Shown here piece after piece: positions 9,102 through 16,229 of a DNA stretch of 64,000 nucleotides. The position numbers and the translations under genes were made by a program. Position 1 is the first letter of the stretch, and every line of letters starts with the position of its first letter. The stretch is from Chitinophaga deserti (GTDB lineage Bacteria; Bacteroidota; Bacteroidia; Chitinophagales; Chitinophagaceae). The stretch is from positions 749,935-813,934 of the forward strand of contig NZ_QFFK01000001.1 in NCBI RefSeq assembly GCF_003149455.1, written 5' to 3'. The notes under the pieces are model-generated. The model had not been told where the DNA came from and made no database searches. It worked only from the letters and a program-made list of their open reading frames with translations.

Positions 9102-10439
9102 TTACTGATTGCTCCCGCCTGGCCGCTTAACGGCGTAGCGCATGAAAAAATAAATGGGCAGTCCGGCTACAAACCAAAACATACCGCCAAGCGCCTGATT
9201 TAAATCTTTGATGAAAATATTTACAGTTACAAATAAATATACGGTAATGAAAAATGCGGGTACTAAGGGGTAGAGTTTCATCTTGTAAATCCCCTGCCCG
9301 TCCAGATGCGCAGTTTTCCGCCTCAGCACAAAGATAGTGGCTGCCGCGGAAGCAAGCCCTATCGAGTCAAAAAGCATGACATATTGGATAATATTGTCGA
9401 AGTTGCTGAGGAAGTACAGCATGCCGATGATAAGCGCCGCAAATACCGAAAGCGCCACTTCCTGTACCTGTGTACGGTTGTTCACGCGGCGGAATACAGC
9501 AGGCAGTACCCCATCTTCCGCCATGGCGTAATACATCCGCGGGTTAGACATGAGGTTGACGTTGGCATACCCCAGCACAGAAAGGAACAGCAATACAGAA
9601 GTTACTTTAAAACCATATTCCCCGAAAAACGCTTCTGCCATCCTGGCCGCCAGTGCTTCGGTAGATTTCAGCTGCTCGAACCCTATCACTTTTACATAAG
9701 CGTAGTTCACGGTCAGATACAGTACCAGGATGATACAGATACCCAATAATATGGCGCGTGGCATATTCCTGGCAGGTTCCCGCACATCCGACCCGAAGTT
9801 GATGGTTTGCTGATAGCCGCCGTAGGTAAAGAATACAGGCACCAGCGCCGCGCCAAAGATATATGCCCAGCTGTGATTTACGGAGGTAACGGCTACTTCT
9901 GCAGCCGGGGCTACCTGGTTGCTGAAGGCCGCCAGGCACAGCAGGAGCACCAGGGTGATCTTAAAAACCGTGAGTACGTTCTGCCAGCTGGCGCTCATAC
10001 GGATGCCCAGCATATTGATACCGTAGAGCATCAGTACCGCCCCGATGGCGATGAGCTTACGCCCGCCTTCGTGCTGCATATCTGCCGGGAGGATGACCGG
10101 GCCGATATATTCGGCCCCCACAATACAAACCGCCGCAATGGAGGCGGCGTTAGAGATCACGAGGGTCCAGTTGATCATGAAAGAATAGGCAGGGTGGAAG
10201 CCGACAGACAGTACTTTGTAAAACCCGCCGGCAACGGGCAGGCGGGAGCCGATTTCTGCATAGGTGAGTGCCCCGCACAATGTTACCAGGCCGCCCAGCA
10301 CCCATACTAGGTAGAACAATAAAGGCGTCCCGGTTTCACGGGCTACGCTGATGGGCGTGCGGAAAATCCCCATCCCGATCACCAGTCCCACCACTATCAT
10401 GGTAAGGTCAAAAGGCCCGAGTTTCGGTTTGATGCTCAT
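9102..10439 (-). CDS. APC-superfamily amino-acid permease
   Basis: This 445-residue inner-membrane transporter has about 12 hydrophobic segments. The start of helix 1 carries the glycine-rich motif IGMGIFRTP, typical of amino acid-polyamine-organocation carriers, and YAEIGSRLPVAGG is the usual motif near helix 3. I place the start at 10439 (MSIKPKLGPFDL). A longer open frame to 10610 would read through the opposite-strand riboswitch and gives unlikely protein sequence. It is followed after 2 bases by the Cys/Met PLP enzyme gene, so the natural guess is uptake of a sulfur amino acid or related compound. The substrate is not determined by sequence. It diverges from the B12 uptake unit. Confidence 0.85.
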   Translation of the reverse strand: MSIKPKLGPFDLTMIVVGLVIGMGIFRTPISVARETGTPLLFYLVWVLGGLVTLCGALTYAEIGSRLPVAGGFYKVLSVGFHPAYSFMINWTLVISNAASIAAVCIVGAEYIGPVILPADMQHEGGRKLIAIGAVLMLYGINMLGIRMSASWQNVLTVFKITLVLLLCLAAFSNQVAPAAEVAVTSVNHSWAYIFGAALVPVFFTYGGYQQTINFGSDVREPARNMPRAILLGICIILVLYLTVNYAYVKVIGFEQLKSTEALAARMAEAFFGEYGFKVTSVLLFLSVLGYANVNLMSNPRMYYAMAEDGVLPAVFRRVNNRTQVQEVALSVFAALIIGMLYFLSNFDNIIQYVMLFDSIGLASAAATIFVLRRKTAHLDGQGIYKMKLYPLVPAFFITVYLFVTVNIFIKDLNQALGGMFWFVAGLPIYFFMRYAVKRPGGSNQ

Positions 10440-10483
10440 TTGTACAAGATAACCGATTAACGCCTTATTTACCAAAATATCCG

Positions 10484-10491
10484 TAGGTTTG
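10484..10491 (+). promoter_or_regulatory. Likely -7 promoter element of the B12 riboswitch transcript
   Basis: TAGGTTTG matches TAnnTTTG and lies directly before the cobalamin riboswitch, where a start site about seven bases downstream would be expected. No good -33 element is visible. The same bases could instead pair weakly with 10672-10680, so this call is moderate. Confidence 0.4.
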
Positions 10492-10680
10492 CGCCCGGTA
10501 AACGGTTGCCTCGCCCTTTCCGGGGCAGGCATTAATAGGGAATCCGGTGTAAATCCGGAGCTATCCCCGTAGCTGTAAGCCCGCATACGTTTTTCAGTAC
10601 CTCCAGCCACTGTTCCGGTTCACCCGGTACGGGAAGGCCTCCTGAAAAGCGGGCAAAGCCAGAAGACCTGCCGCATACCT
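10492..10680 (+). promoter_or_regulatory. Cobalamin (B12) riboswitch
   Basis: Conserved aptamer elements appear in order: TTAATAGGGAAT at about 10531, the GTAAATCCGGAGC segment, CCCCGTAGCTGTAAGCC, GCCACTG at about 10605, GGGAAGGC at about 10631, and the B12 box AGCCAGAAGACCTGCC at 10657-10672. This is the adenosylcobalamin-family aptamer, which represses its transcript when the cofactor is abundant. The B12 box ends about 120 bases before the BtuB-like ATG. No strong intrinsic terminator is visible between them, so control may be at translation. The 5' boundary is uncertain by about 10 bases. Confidence 0.95.
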
Positions 10681-10795
10681 TTTGATTTTTCCGCGCTTTC
10701 GGGTGAAAAGCGGAGGGCATATGCGGCTATGGCCTACATACGTACTTTTCAATTTCCCCTCAGCGCCACTGATTTTTTTACAATCTATGGCCTAC

Positions 10796-12688
10796 ATGAA
10801 AAAAACACACCTGATCCTGACAACCGGCATCCTTTGCGCCGGTGTCTCCGCCAAGTCGCAAGACTCTTCCGGGGTTTCCCAACTCAACACTGTTGTGGTT
10901 ACCGCTACTAAATTCAACAAGAAACAGAGCGAAACGGGCAAAGTACTCTCCGTCATCTCCGCCCGTACTATCGAACAGAACATCGGCCGCTCCGTAGCCG
11001 ATGTGCTCAACGAGCAGGCCGGCATCGTGATCGGCGGCGCTTACTCTAACCCCGGCAAAAACCGCGAAGTTTACTTCCGCGGCGCCACCTCCCAGTACAC
11101 CACCATCCTTATGGACGGCATCCCCGTTGCAGATGCTACCGGCCTCACCGGCAACGCTATCGATCTCCGCTTCCTCCCCATCGACCAGGTAGAGCGCATC
11201 GAGATCCTCCGTGGTACGCAAACCACCCTGTACGGAGCCGATGCTATTGCGGGTGTCATCAACATCATCACTAAAAAAGGCGGCATTAAACCCGTTAATG
11301 TTTATGGCGACCTCGTATACGGTACCAACCGTAGCATGAAAGGCTCCGTTGGCCTCCGTGGCAAGCAGGATAATGTAGATTACAATATCAGCTTCACCCA
11401 CTTCACTACCGATGGTATCTCCGAAGCAAACGATACTACCGGCAAGGCAGATTACGACCGCGACGGTTATAAATCCAACGGCCTCAACGCCACCGTAGGC
11501 ATCCAGGCTACCGAAAACCTCCGTATCCAGCCTTTCCTGTTTTACAGCGATTATAAAAGCCGCTTCGATGGCGGTTCTTTTGTAGACGCCGTGCTCAACA
11601 GGAACGCTTCCAATGCACTCCATTCCGGCGTGCGCGGACAGTACGACCTGAAGAAAGGCGCCATCTTCGGTAATTTCGCTTACCAGAAAGTAACCCGCGA
11701 CGATGAAACTACCTGGGGTAAAACCTACACCGACGGCCGCGCTTACTTCGGCGAACTTTACGCCCACCACGATGTAACCAGCTGGTTCCAGGTACTGGCA
11801 GGTGCTGAATACCGTAAAACCGAACTGACCGACACCGCGAATTTCAAAGATGTGAAGTACCGTACGCATGAGCAATCCTCCATCAGCCCTTATGCGTCTC
11901 TCTTCCTGAAAAACCTCGCCGGCTTCAACTTTGAACTGGGAGGCCGCTATACTATCCACAATCAGTACGGCAACCAGTTCACCTACACCATCAACCCCTC
12001 GTACGTATTCTCCGACAAATTCAAGGTGTTTGCCAGTGTAGCCTCCGGTTTTAAAGCACCCACCCTTACATCCCTCTACAGCATCTATGGCAATAAAGAC
12101 CTGAAGGCTGAACATGCCGTAAGCTATGAAGCAGGGGTACAAACCTTCCTGTTCCACGATAAGCTCGACCTCCGCGTGGTAGGCTTCCGCAGGAACATCA
12201 AAGACCAGATCTCCTACATCAACTACAAATACATCAATTACAACAAGCAGGAAGATAAAGGTGTGGAAGTAGAAGCCACCATCCGCCCGATCGACAAACT
12301 GACCATCAAAGCGTTCTATGCGTATGTAGACGGTGAGGTGACCACAGTTGGCGGCAGCGGGAAAGACACTACGTATTCCAACCTCATCCGCCGCCCTAAC
12401 CATACCGGCCAGATCGATATCGGTTACCAGGTAACGGATAAACTGTTCGTAAGCACCAACATCAAACATACCGGCACCCGTGCTGATCTGTATTATAAGT
12501 TCCCTGCTGCAGAATACGTAGCCCTGGAAGCTTATACCATGTGGAACGCTTACGTGGAATACCGCCTCGGCAAGGCCCGTGTGTTCTTCAACGCAAATAA
12601 CATTACCAATAACAAAAAATATTGGGAAATTTACGGCTACTCCGTGTTGGGTTTCAACATGCAGAGCGGGGTATCTTTTTCATTCTGA
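10796..12688 (+). CDS. btuB: BtuB-like TonB-dependent cobalamin receptor
   Basis: This 630-residue outer-membrane receptor has a signal peptide at about residues 1-22 and a TonB-box-like segment NTVVVTATKFNKKQ. The plug contains YFRGATSQYTTILMDGIPV and VERIEILRGTQTTLYGADA. A 22-strand barrel follows, ending GVSFSF. The size is that of BtuB-type receptors, about 400 residues smaller than the SusC proteins in this window, and it has no carboxypeptidase-like domain. The cobalamin riboswitch directly upstream is the main reason for assigning vitamin B12 or another corrinoid as substrate. I use the ATG at 10796; one at 10787 is also possible. It leads a B12 uptake unit with two downstream genes. 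Confidence 0.9.
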   Translation: MKKTHLILTTGILCAGVSAKSQDSSGVSQLNTVVVTATKFNKKQSETGKVLSVISARTIEQNIGRSVADVLNEQAGIVIGGAYSNPGKNREVYFRGATSQYTTILMDGIPVADATGLTGNAIDLRFLPIDQVERIEILRGTQTTLYGADAIAGVINIITKKGGIKPVNVYGDLVYGTNRSMKGSVGLRGKQDNVDYNISFTHFTTDGISEANDTTGKADYDRDGYKSNGLNATVGIQATENLRIQPFLFYSDYKSRFDGGSFVDAVLNRNASNALHSGVRGQYDLKKGAIFGNFAYQKVTRDDETTWGKTYTDGRAYFGELYAHHDVTSWFQVLAGAEYRKTELTDTANFKDVKYRTHEQSSISPYASLFLKNLAGFNFELGGRYTIHNQYGNQFTYTINPSYVFSDKFKVFASVASGFKAPTLTSLYSIYGNKDLKAEHAVSYEAGVQTFLFHDKLDLRVVGFRRNIKDQISYINYKYINYNKQEDKGVEVEATIRPIDKLTIKAFYAYVDGEVTTVGGSGKDTTYSNLIRRPNHTGQIDIGYQVTDKLFVSTNIKHTGTRADLYYKFPAAEYVALEAYTMWNAYVEYRLGKARVFFNANNITNNKKYWEIYGYSVLGFNMQSGVSFSF

Positions 12689-12703
12689 TTTAAAAACTGA
12701 CCT

Positions 12704-13300
12704 ATGTCTATCAAACAAATCCAGCCGCGCTTTATTGTTTTGCTGCTGTTCATCGTAGCCGGCGGCATCCTCCGGGTAACTGCCGCAGGCAATATCACAC
12801 CGTTTTCCAACTTCTCCCCGCTGGGAGCCATGGCCCTCTTCGGTGGCGCCATGTTTGCCGATAAATGGAAAAGCTACCTCTTCCCATTACTCGCACTCTT
12901 CCTCAGCGATGTGATCATGATGAAAACAGTATATGCTGCATATGCGGATGGGTTCCTGTTTGAAGGATGGTACTGGAACTATATCGGCTTTGCCGCTATG
13001 GTACTGGTTGGCCAGCTGGTTATCCGCAACGTGAAAGCACTACCTGTTATCGCCGGTTCTGTAATTGCAGCGCTGGTATACTGGCTCATCGTTGACTTCG
13101 GCACCTTTATGCGCCCCTCCAGTATTGATATCACTACCGGCCTGCCTTTCAGCAGGGATTTTGCCGGACTGATGAAGTGCTACGCCCTTGGCCTTCCCTT
13201 CATCAAAAACACTTTGATCTCTAACCTCGTGTACAGCGGAATCTTCTTCGGATTATTCTCATGGCTCGAAAACAGGATCCCGGCGCTTTCCGCACGGTAA
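12704..13300 (+). CDS. DUF6580-like integral membrane protein, candidate B12 transport component
   Basis: This 198-residue, very hydrophobic protein has about five or six membrane segments, with NFSPLGAMALFGGAMF near residue 37 and PFIKNTLISNLVYSGIFFG near the C-terminus. From memory this resembles the DUF6580 family of putative transport proteins. Its size and hydrophobicity are like substrate-capture (S) subunits of ECF-type vitamin transporters, but that similarity is only my inference. It starts 15 bases after the BtuB-like gene under the same riboswitch, and a BtuF-like gene follows. It is thus a good candidate for the inner-membrane step of corrinoid uptake, since no BtuCD-type ABC transporter is in the window. 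Confidence 0.8.
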   Translation: MSIKQIQPRFIVLLLFIVAGGILRVTAAGNITPFSNFSPLGAMALFGGAMFADKWKSYLFPLLALFLSDVIMMKTVYAAYADGFLFEGWYWNYIGFAAMVLVGQLVIRNVKALPVIAGSVIAALVYWLIVDFGTFMRPSSIDITTGLPFSRDFAGLMKCYALGLPFIKNTLISNLVYSGIFFGLFSWLENRIPALSAR

Positions 13301-13307
13301 ATATTCG

Positions 13308-13337
13308 AAAAGGCCGGCCTCAAACCGGCCTTTTTAT
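13308..13337 (+). terminator. Rho-independent terminator or attenuator in the B12 unit
   Basis: AAAAGGCCGG / CCGGCCTTTT hairpin (13308-13317 and 13325-13334) with a T-rich tail. It lies between the DUF6580-like gene and the BtuF-like gene, so the latter may be expressed less or from its own promoter. Confidence 0.85.
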
Positions 13338-13363
13338 TTTCACCCATCACAACAGCTTTGCAA

Positions 13364-14299
13364 ATGATTGCCAGTTCCTTCCTCCCCGCCGCCACACAGA
13401 TGATTTATGATATGAACCTCCAGCACCTGCTGGATGGTATCACCTTCGAGTGCCCGCCCGCCGCACTGGCAGAAAAGCAGCGCGTGGTAAGGTGCGTACT
13501 GGAAGGCAAGCAATACAGCAGCGAAGAGATAGACCGTATATTCTCCGCCTCCAAAGCGCAGGGTAAAAGCCTCTATTACGTAGATGAACCGTTGCTGGCC
13601 ACCATTGCTCCCGATGTGATCTTCACGCAGGATGTTTGTGAAGTTTGCCAGATAGATACCCAGTGCACGCAGCAGGCCGTACATAACCTGCCAAAGCAGC
13701 CGCAGCTGGTGAGCCTCAGCCCTAATAACCTCGATGATGTATTCCAGTGCGCCATTACCATTGGCCGCGCGATGGGAGAAGAAGCTGCCGCTTTCCACTA
13801 TGTGACCGCACTCCAGCAAAGACTGGATGCAGTGACAGACCGCCTCCGCCAGCACCGCTCCCCCCTCCGCCGGGTGATGATCATGGAATGGATGGCACCC
13901 GTTTACAACTGCGGCCACTGGATCCCCTACCAGGTAGCCTACGCAGGCGGGGTAGATATGCTGTCTAACCCGGCGGGCGACTCCATCGTTACCCCCTGGG
14001 ACAAGATCTTCCGTTACGACCCTGAAGTGCTCGTTATTGCCCCCTGCGGCTTCCTTACAGGCCGCTCCCTCGAAGAGCTCGACCTTGTTACCAAAGTACC
14101 CGGATGGGAAAATCTGCAGGCCGTACGTAACAACGAAGTTCACCTGGCCGACTACGACCTTTTTACCCAGCCCAGCGCCAGCACCCTCACCGATGGTGTG
14201 GAAGTGCTCGCCCACCTCTTTCACCCGCACATCTTCCCCCCGCCGGAACATCTCAAACATAAATTCTGCTCACCAGACGCCAGAGCAGTTACCGCATAA
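13364..14299 (+). CDS. BtuF-like cobalamin-binding protein without a signal peptide
   Basis: This 311-residue protein belongs to the helical-backbone metal/corrinoid-binding family (BtuF/FecB, COG0614-like). The N-terminus ASSFLPAATQMIYDMNL matches the family's first strand and helix, and GITFECPP fits the usual GxSxECDYPP segment. A second lobe includes YAGGVDML and VPGWENLQAVRNNEVHLAD. No signal peptide or lipobox is present: the first family strand begins at residue 1, so the protein is predicted cytoplasmic unless secreted otherwise. A Cys-rich stretch, QDVCEVCQIDTQC, lies near residue 88. It could be a cytosolic corrinoid-binding or handling protein. The ATG at 13364 is preferred over a TTG two codons upstream. 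Its place after btuB and the DUF6580-like gene supports a role with B12. Confidence 0.8.
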   Translation: MIASSFLPAATQMIYDMNLQHLLDGITFECPPAALAEKQRVVRCVLEGKQYSSEEIDRIFSASKAQGKSLYYVDEPLLATIAPDVIFTQDVCEVCQIDTQCTQQAVHNLPKQPQLVSLSPNNLDDVFQCAITIGRAMGEEAAAFHYVTALQQRLDAVTDRLRQHRSPLRRVMIMEWMAPVYNCGHWIPYQVAYAGGVDMLSNPAGDSIVTPWDKIFRYDPEVLVIAPCGFLTGRSLEELDLVTKVPGWENLQAVRNNEVHLADYDLFTQPSASTLTDGVEVLAHLFHPHIFPPPEHLKHKFCSPDARAVTA

Positions 14300-14303
14300 A
14301 CCC

Positions 14304-14332
14304 AAGGCCTTCCACTACGGAAGGCCTTTTAA
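14304..14332 (+). terminator. Rho-independent terminator
   Basis: AAGGCCTTCC / GGAAGGCCTT hairpin followed by TTTT closes the BtuF-like gene five bases after its stop. Confidence 0.85.
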
Positions 14333-14387
14333 TTTCCCGCTAATCCCGTTCCTGCCCCCTGCCAGACTTATCCTAACCAGCCTGACA

Positions 14388-14530
14388 ATAGCTTGTATAC
14401 TGATATATAACTAGCCTTTATCCGGCATATAACATGCCTATGTTTAGGGTATATCTAGCCCCTTATTAGGGCTAAACATACCCTAAACATACCCTAGATA
14501 TAGGCTAGATATACCCTAGACATATATGAA
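14388..14530. repeat. AT-rich cluster of inverted and direct short repeats with a long hairpin
   Basis: The segment 14439-14452 is the exact reverse complement of 14478-14491, and nested TAGCCC / GGGCTA arms extend the stem to about 23 near-continuous pairs. The overlapping segment 14445-14460 is also the perfect reverse complement of 14503-14518, giving an alternative partner. The unit ATACCCTAR occurs at 14478, 14489 and 14511, and CTAG occurs five times within about 110 bases. No gene lies in the 14300-14703 gap; the rest (14531-14650) is plain AT-rich sequence. Function is unknown. Confidence 0.75.
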
Positions 14531-14653
14531 TTCTGCCGCCTTCCAGCAGCTATTTACCCTATATCTGGAAGCTTACAGGAGAGCGATTAGACAGAAGCTG
14601 GGATGTGGCAATGGAGCTGCACAATTGAAATATTTATATTGATAATTGTAAAA

Positions 14654-14690
14654 ACGAAAAAGGCCGTCCGAAGACAGCCCTTTTCGTCGA
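14654..14690 (-). terminator. Terminator of SusCD locus 2
   Basis: Imperfect hairpin CGAAAAAGGC-CGTC / GAC-A-GCCCTTTTCG lies 14 bases beyond the stop of the minus-strand susD gene. Read on the minus strand it ends in a T-rich tract. Confidence 0.7.
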
Positions 14691-14703
14691 TTCTAATCAC
14701 TGT

Positions 14704-16212
14704 TTATTTAATCAACCACATTTCGCTGTTGATATCGTCGGTACCACCAAACTGTCTTTGGATGGCAGCTTTTACCTGATCGTTATTTGTTTGGTACTCC
14801 CGCTGTGGATAAAGCCAGCGTTTCGGGATCCTCGCACCATTGGCATTGGCAGGCCCGATATCGAATTGCGGGATGCCTGTGCGGCGGTATTGATAATACG
14901 CCTGGCGGCCGGAGTTCATGAAAAACGCGAGGTACTTCTGCAGGAGGATCTGCTTCAGCCCTTCCGCATTATTACCCTTGTACTGCGCCTTAGGCGTGGC
15001 GGCGTACCAGTCGTTAAACACCTGCTCGTTCAGGGTATAGAAAGCAAAGGAAGCTTTGATGCCCTTCTTATACCAGTCTTCCGCATTGCCCGGCGCCCAT
15101 CCGCGATGGATAGCTTCGGCGATGTTGAAGCAGGTTTCAGGGAAGCCCAGCTGAATGCAGGGTTCGCCACTGCCTGTTTGCCAGTAACGGCGCTCGTTGC
15201 CGTAAGACAAATAACCGTTAGCATTCTGCGAAGAAAGATCGCTGAGTACATCGCCCGTGCGGCCGCCTTTGTAAGAAGTAAAGCGGGTAGCGTAGCCGGG
15301 AACGTTATTGGTTTTGGCAGTATCTACGGGTTCCGCAATCTCGAACGTACGAGGGTCGCGGTAAGCAGTCAGTGAATCGAGGTAGGTGGCGCCCATATTG
15401 TTACGGCCACGGTCGAAGCCACGGTTGTAGGGGCCGAGCGGGTAACGGTTGTCCTGGATGTTGCCGTTGAACACTACCTGGTAATTGTCCGCATTGCTTT
15501 CCATAACAGGAAAATTAGCAGCCGAGGCTACGATGGCAGCAAACTTGGTTTTCACCTGCAGGTCAGCATCATCTGCATGCTTGCTGAGATTGATCAGTAC
15601 GCGCAAACGGGTACTGTTGATCAGCTTGTGCCATTTGTCCAGATCCCCGTCGAACATAAAGTCGCCACTGATCTTGTTACGCTTGGCCGCATCCAGAAAT
15701 GCTTTCATTTCCGATCCGGATGCTTCCAGCAGTTGTAATATCTGGCGGAACACATCTTTCTGCGCATCGTACTTCGGGGTGAAATTATCTGCCCCTGATT
15801 GCATGGACTCGCTCATGGGGATATCGCCGAACTTCATCGTCATATCCAGGTAGCACCAGGCTTTCAGGAATTTGGCAATGATCAGGTATGGCTTGTTTTC
15901 ATCACCACCTAGGCGGTTAGCTTCTTCCTCCATTTTCTGGATGTTGCGAAGCGCCCCGTAACGCATGCTGGTAGAACTCCAGTTATAACCCTGGCTGGCG
16001 TAATAGTCGAAGTTAGATACCCAGAACTGGTTTTCGCGCTGTGCCTGATCCCAGGGATTTTCCTTCAGATCAATCAACACACCTGTCAGCAACAGCGCCG
16101 GGGGCGATACGGTGGGTTTGTTTGGATTGTTTTGCAGACTATCGAATTTCTTACAGGATGCTGCACCCAGCAGCAGTCCCGCGCATATGATAATGTTAGC
16201 TAAGTGTTTCAT
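14704..16212 (-). CDS. SusD/RagB-type lipoprotein (locus 2)
   Basis: This 502-residue protein has lipobox LGAASC (Cys20) followed by KKFDSLQNNPNKPT. The early NNPN motif and the spacing of conserved blocks look like the second SusD subtype (SusD-like_2), in contrast to the classical SusD type of locus 1. The C-terminal block has YFRR-like elements (YYQYRRTGIPQFDIG) and WLYPQREYQTNNDQ, typical of that subtype, where the end of the protein contacts the substrate cap. It begins 17 bases after the SusC gene on the same strand and ends at a terminator, so the locus is a two-gene operon. Substrate is unknown. Confidence 0.93.
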   Translation of the reverse strand: MKHLANIIICAGLLLGAASCKKFDSLQNNPNKPTVSPPALLLTGVLIDLKENPWDQAQRENQFWVSNFDYYASQGYNWSSTSMRYGALRNIQKMEEEANRLGGDENKPYLIIAKFLKAWCYLDMTMKFGDIPMSESMQSGADNFTPKYDAQKDVFRQILQLLEASGSEMKAFLDAAKRNKISGDFMFDGDLDKWHKLINSTRLRVLINLSKHADDADLQVKTKFAAIVASAANFPVMESNADNYQVVFNGNIQDNRYPLGPYNRGFDRGRNNMGATYLDSLTAYRDPRTFEIAEPVDTAKTNNVPGYATRFTSYKGGRTGDVLSDLSSQNANGYLSYGNERRYWQTGSGEPCIQLGFPETCFNIAEAIHRGWAPGNAEDWYKKGIKASFAFYTLNEQVFNDWYAATPKAQYKGNNAEGLKQILLQKYLAFFMNSGRQAYYQYRRTGIPQFDIGPANANGARIPKRWLYPQREYQTNNDQVKAAIQRQFGGTDDINSEMWLIK

Positions 16213-16229
16213 GTCGTTAGTTTTCAGGA

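Noticed and set aside
10440..10610. N-terminal extension of the permease through the riboswitch
   Set aside because: The extra 57 residues are unlike any transporter start and are encoded by the strand opposite the conserved aptamer.
10778..12469. Open frame of 563 codons on the minus strand opposite the BtuB-like gene
   Set aside because: It lies wholly inside a well-supported receptor gene. Its translation has no signal, motif or domain, and it follows from the codon bias of the true gene. Similar long frames opposite susC and the BtuF-like gene (2165-3151, 13340-14260, 32174-33040 on the plus strand) are rejected for the same reason.
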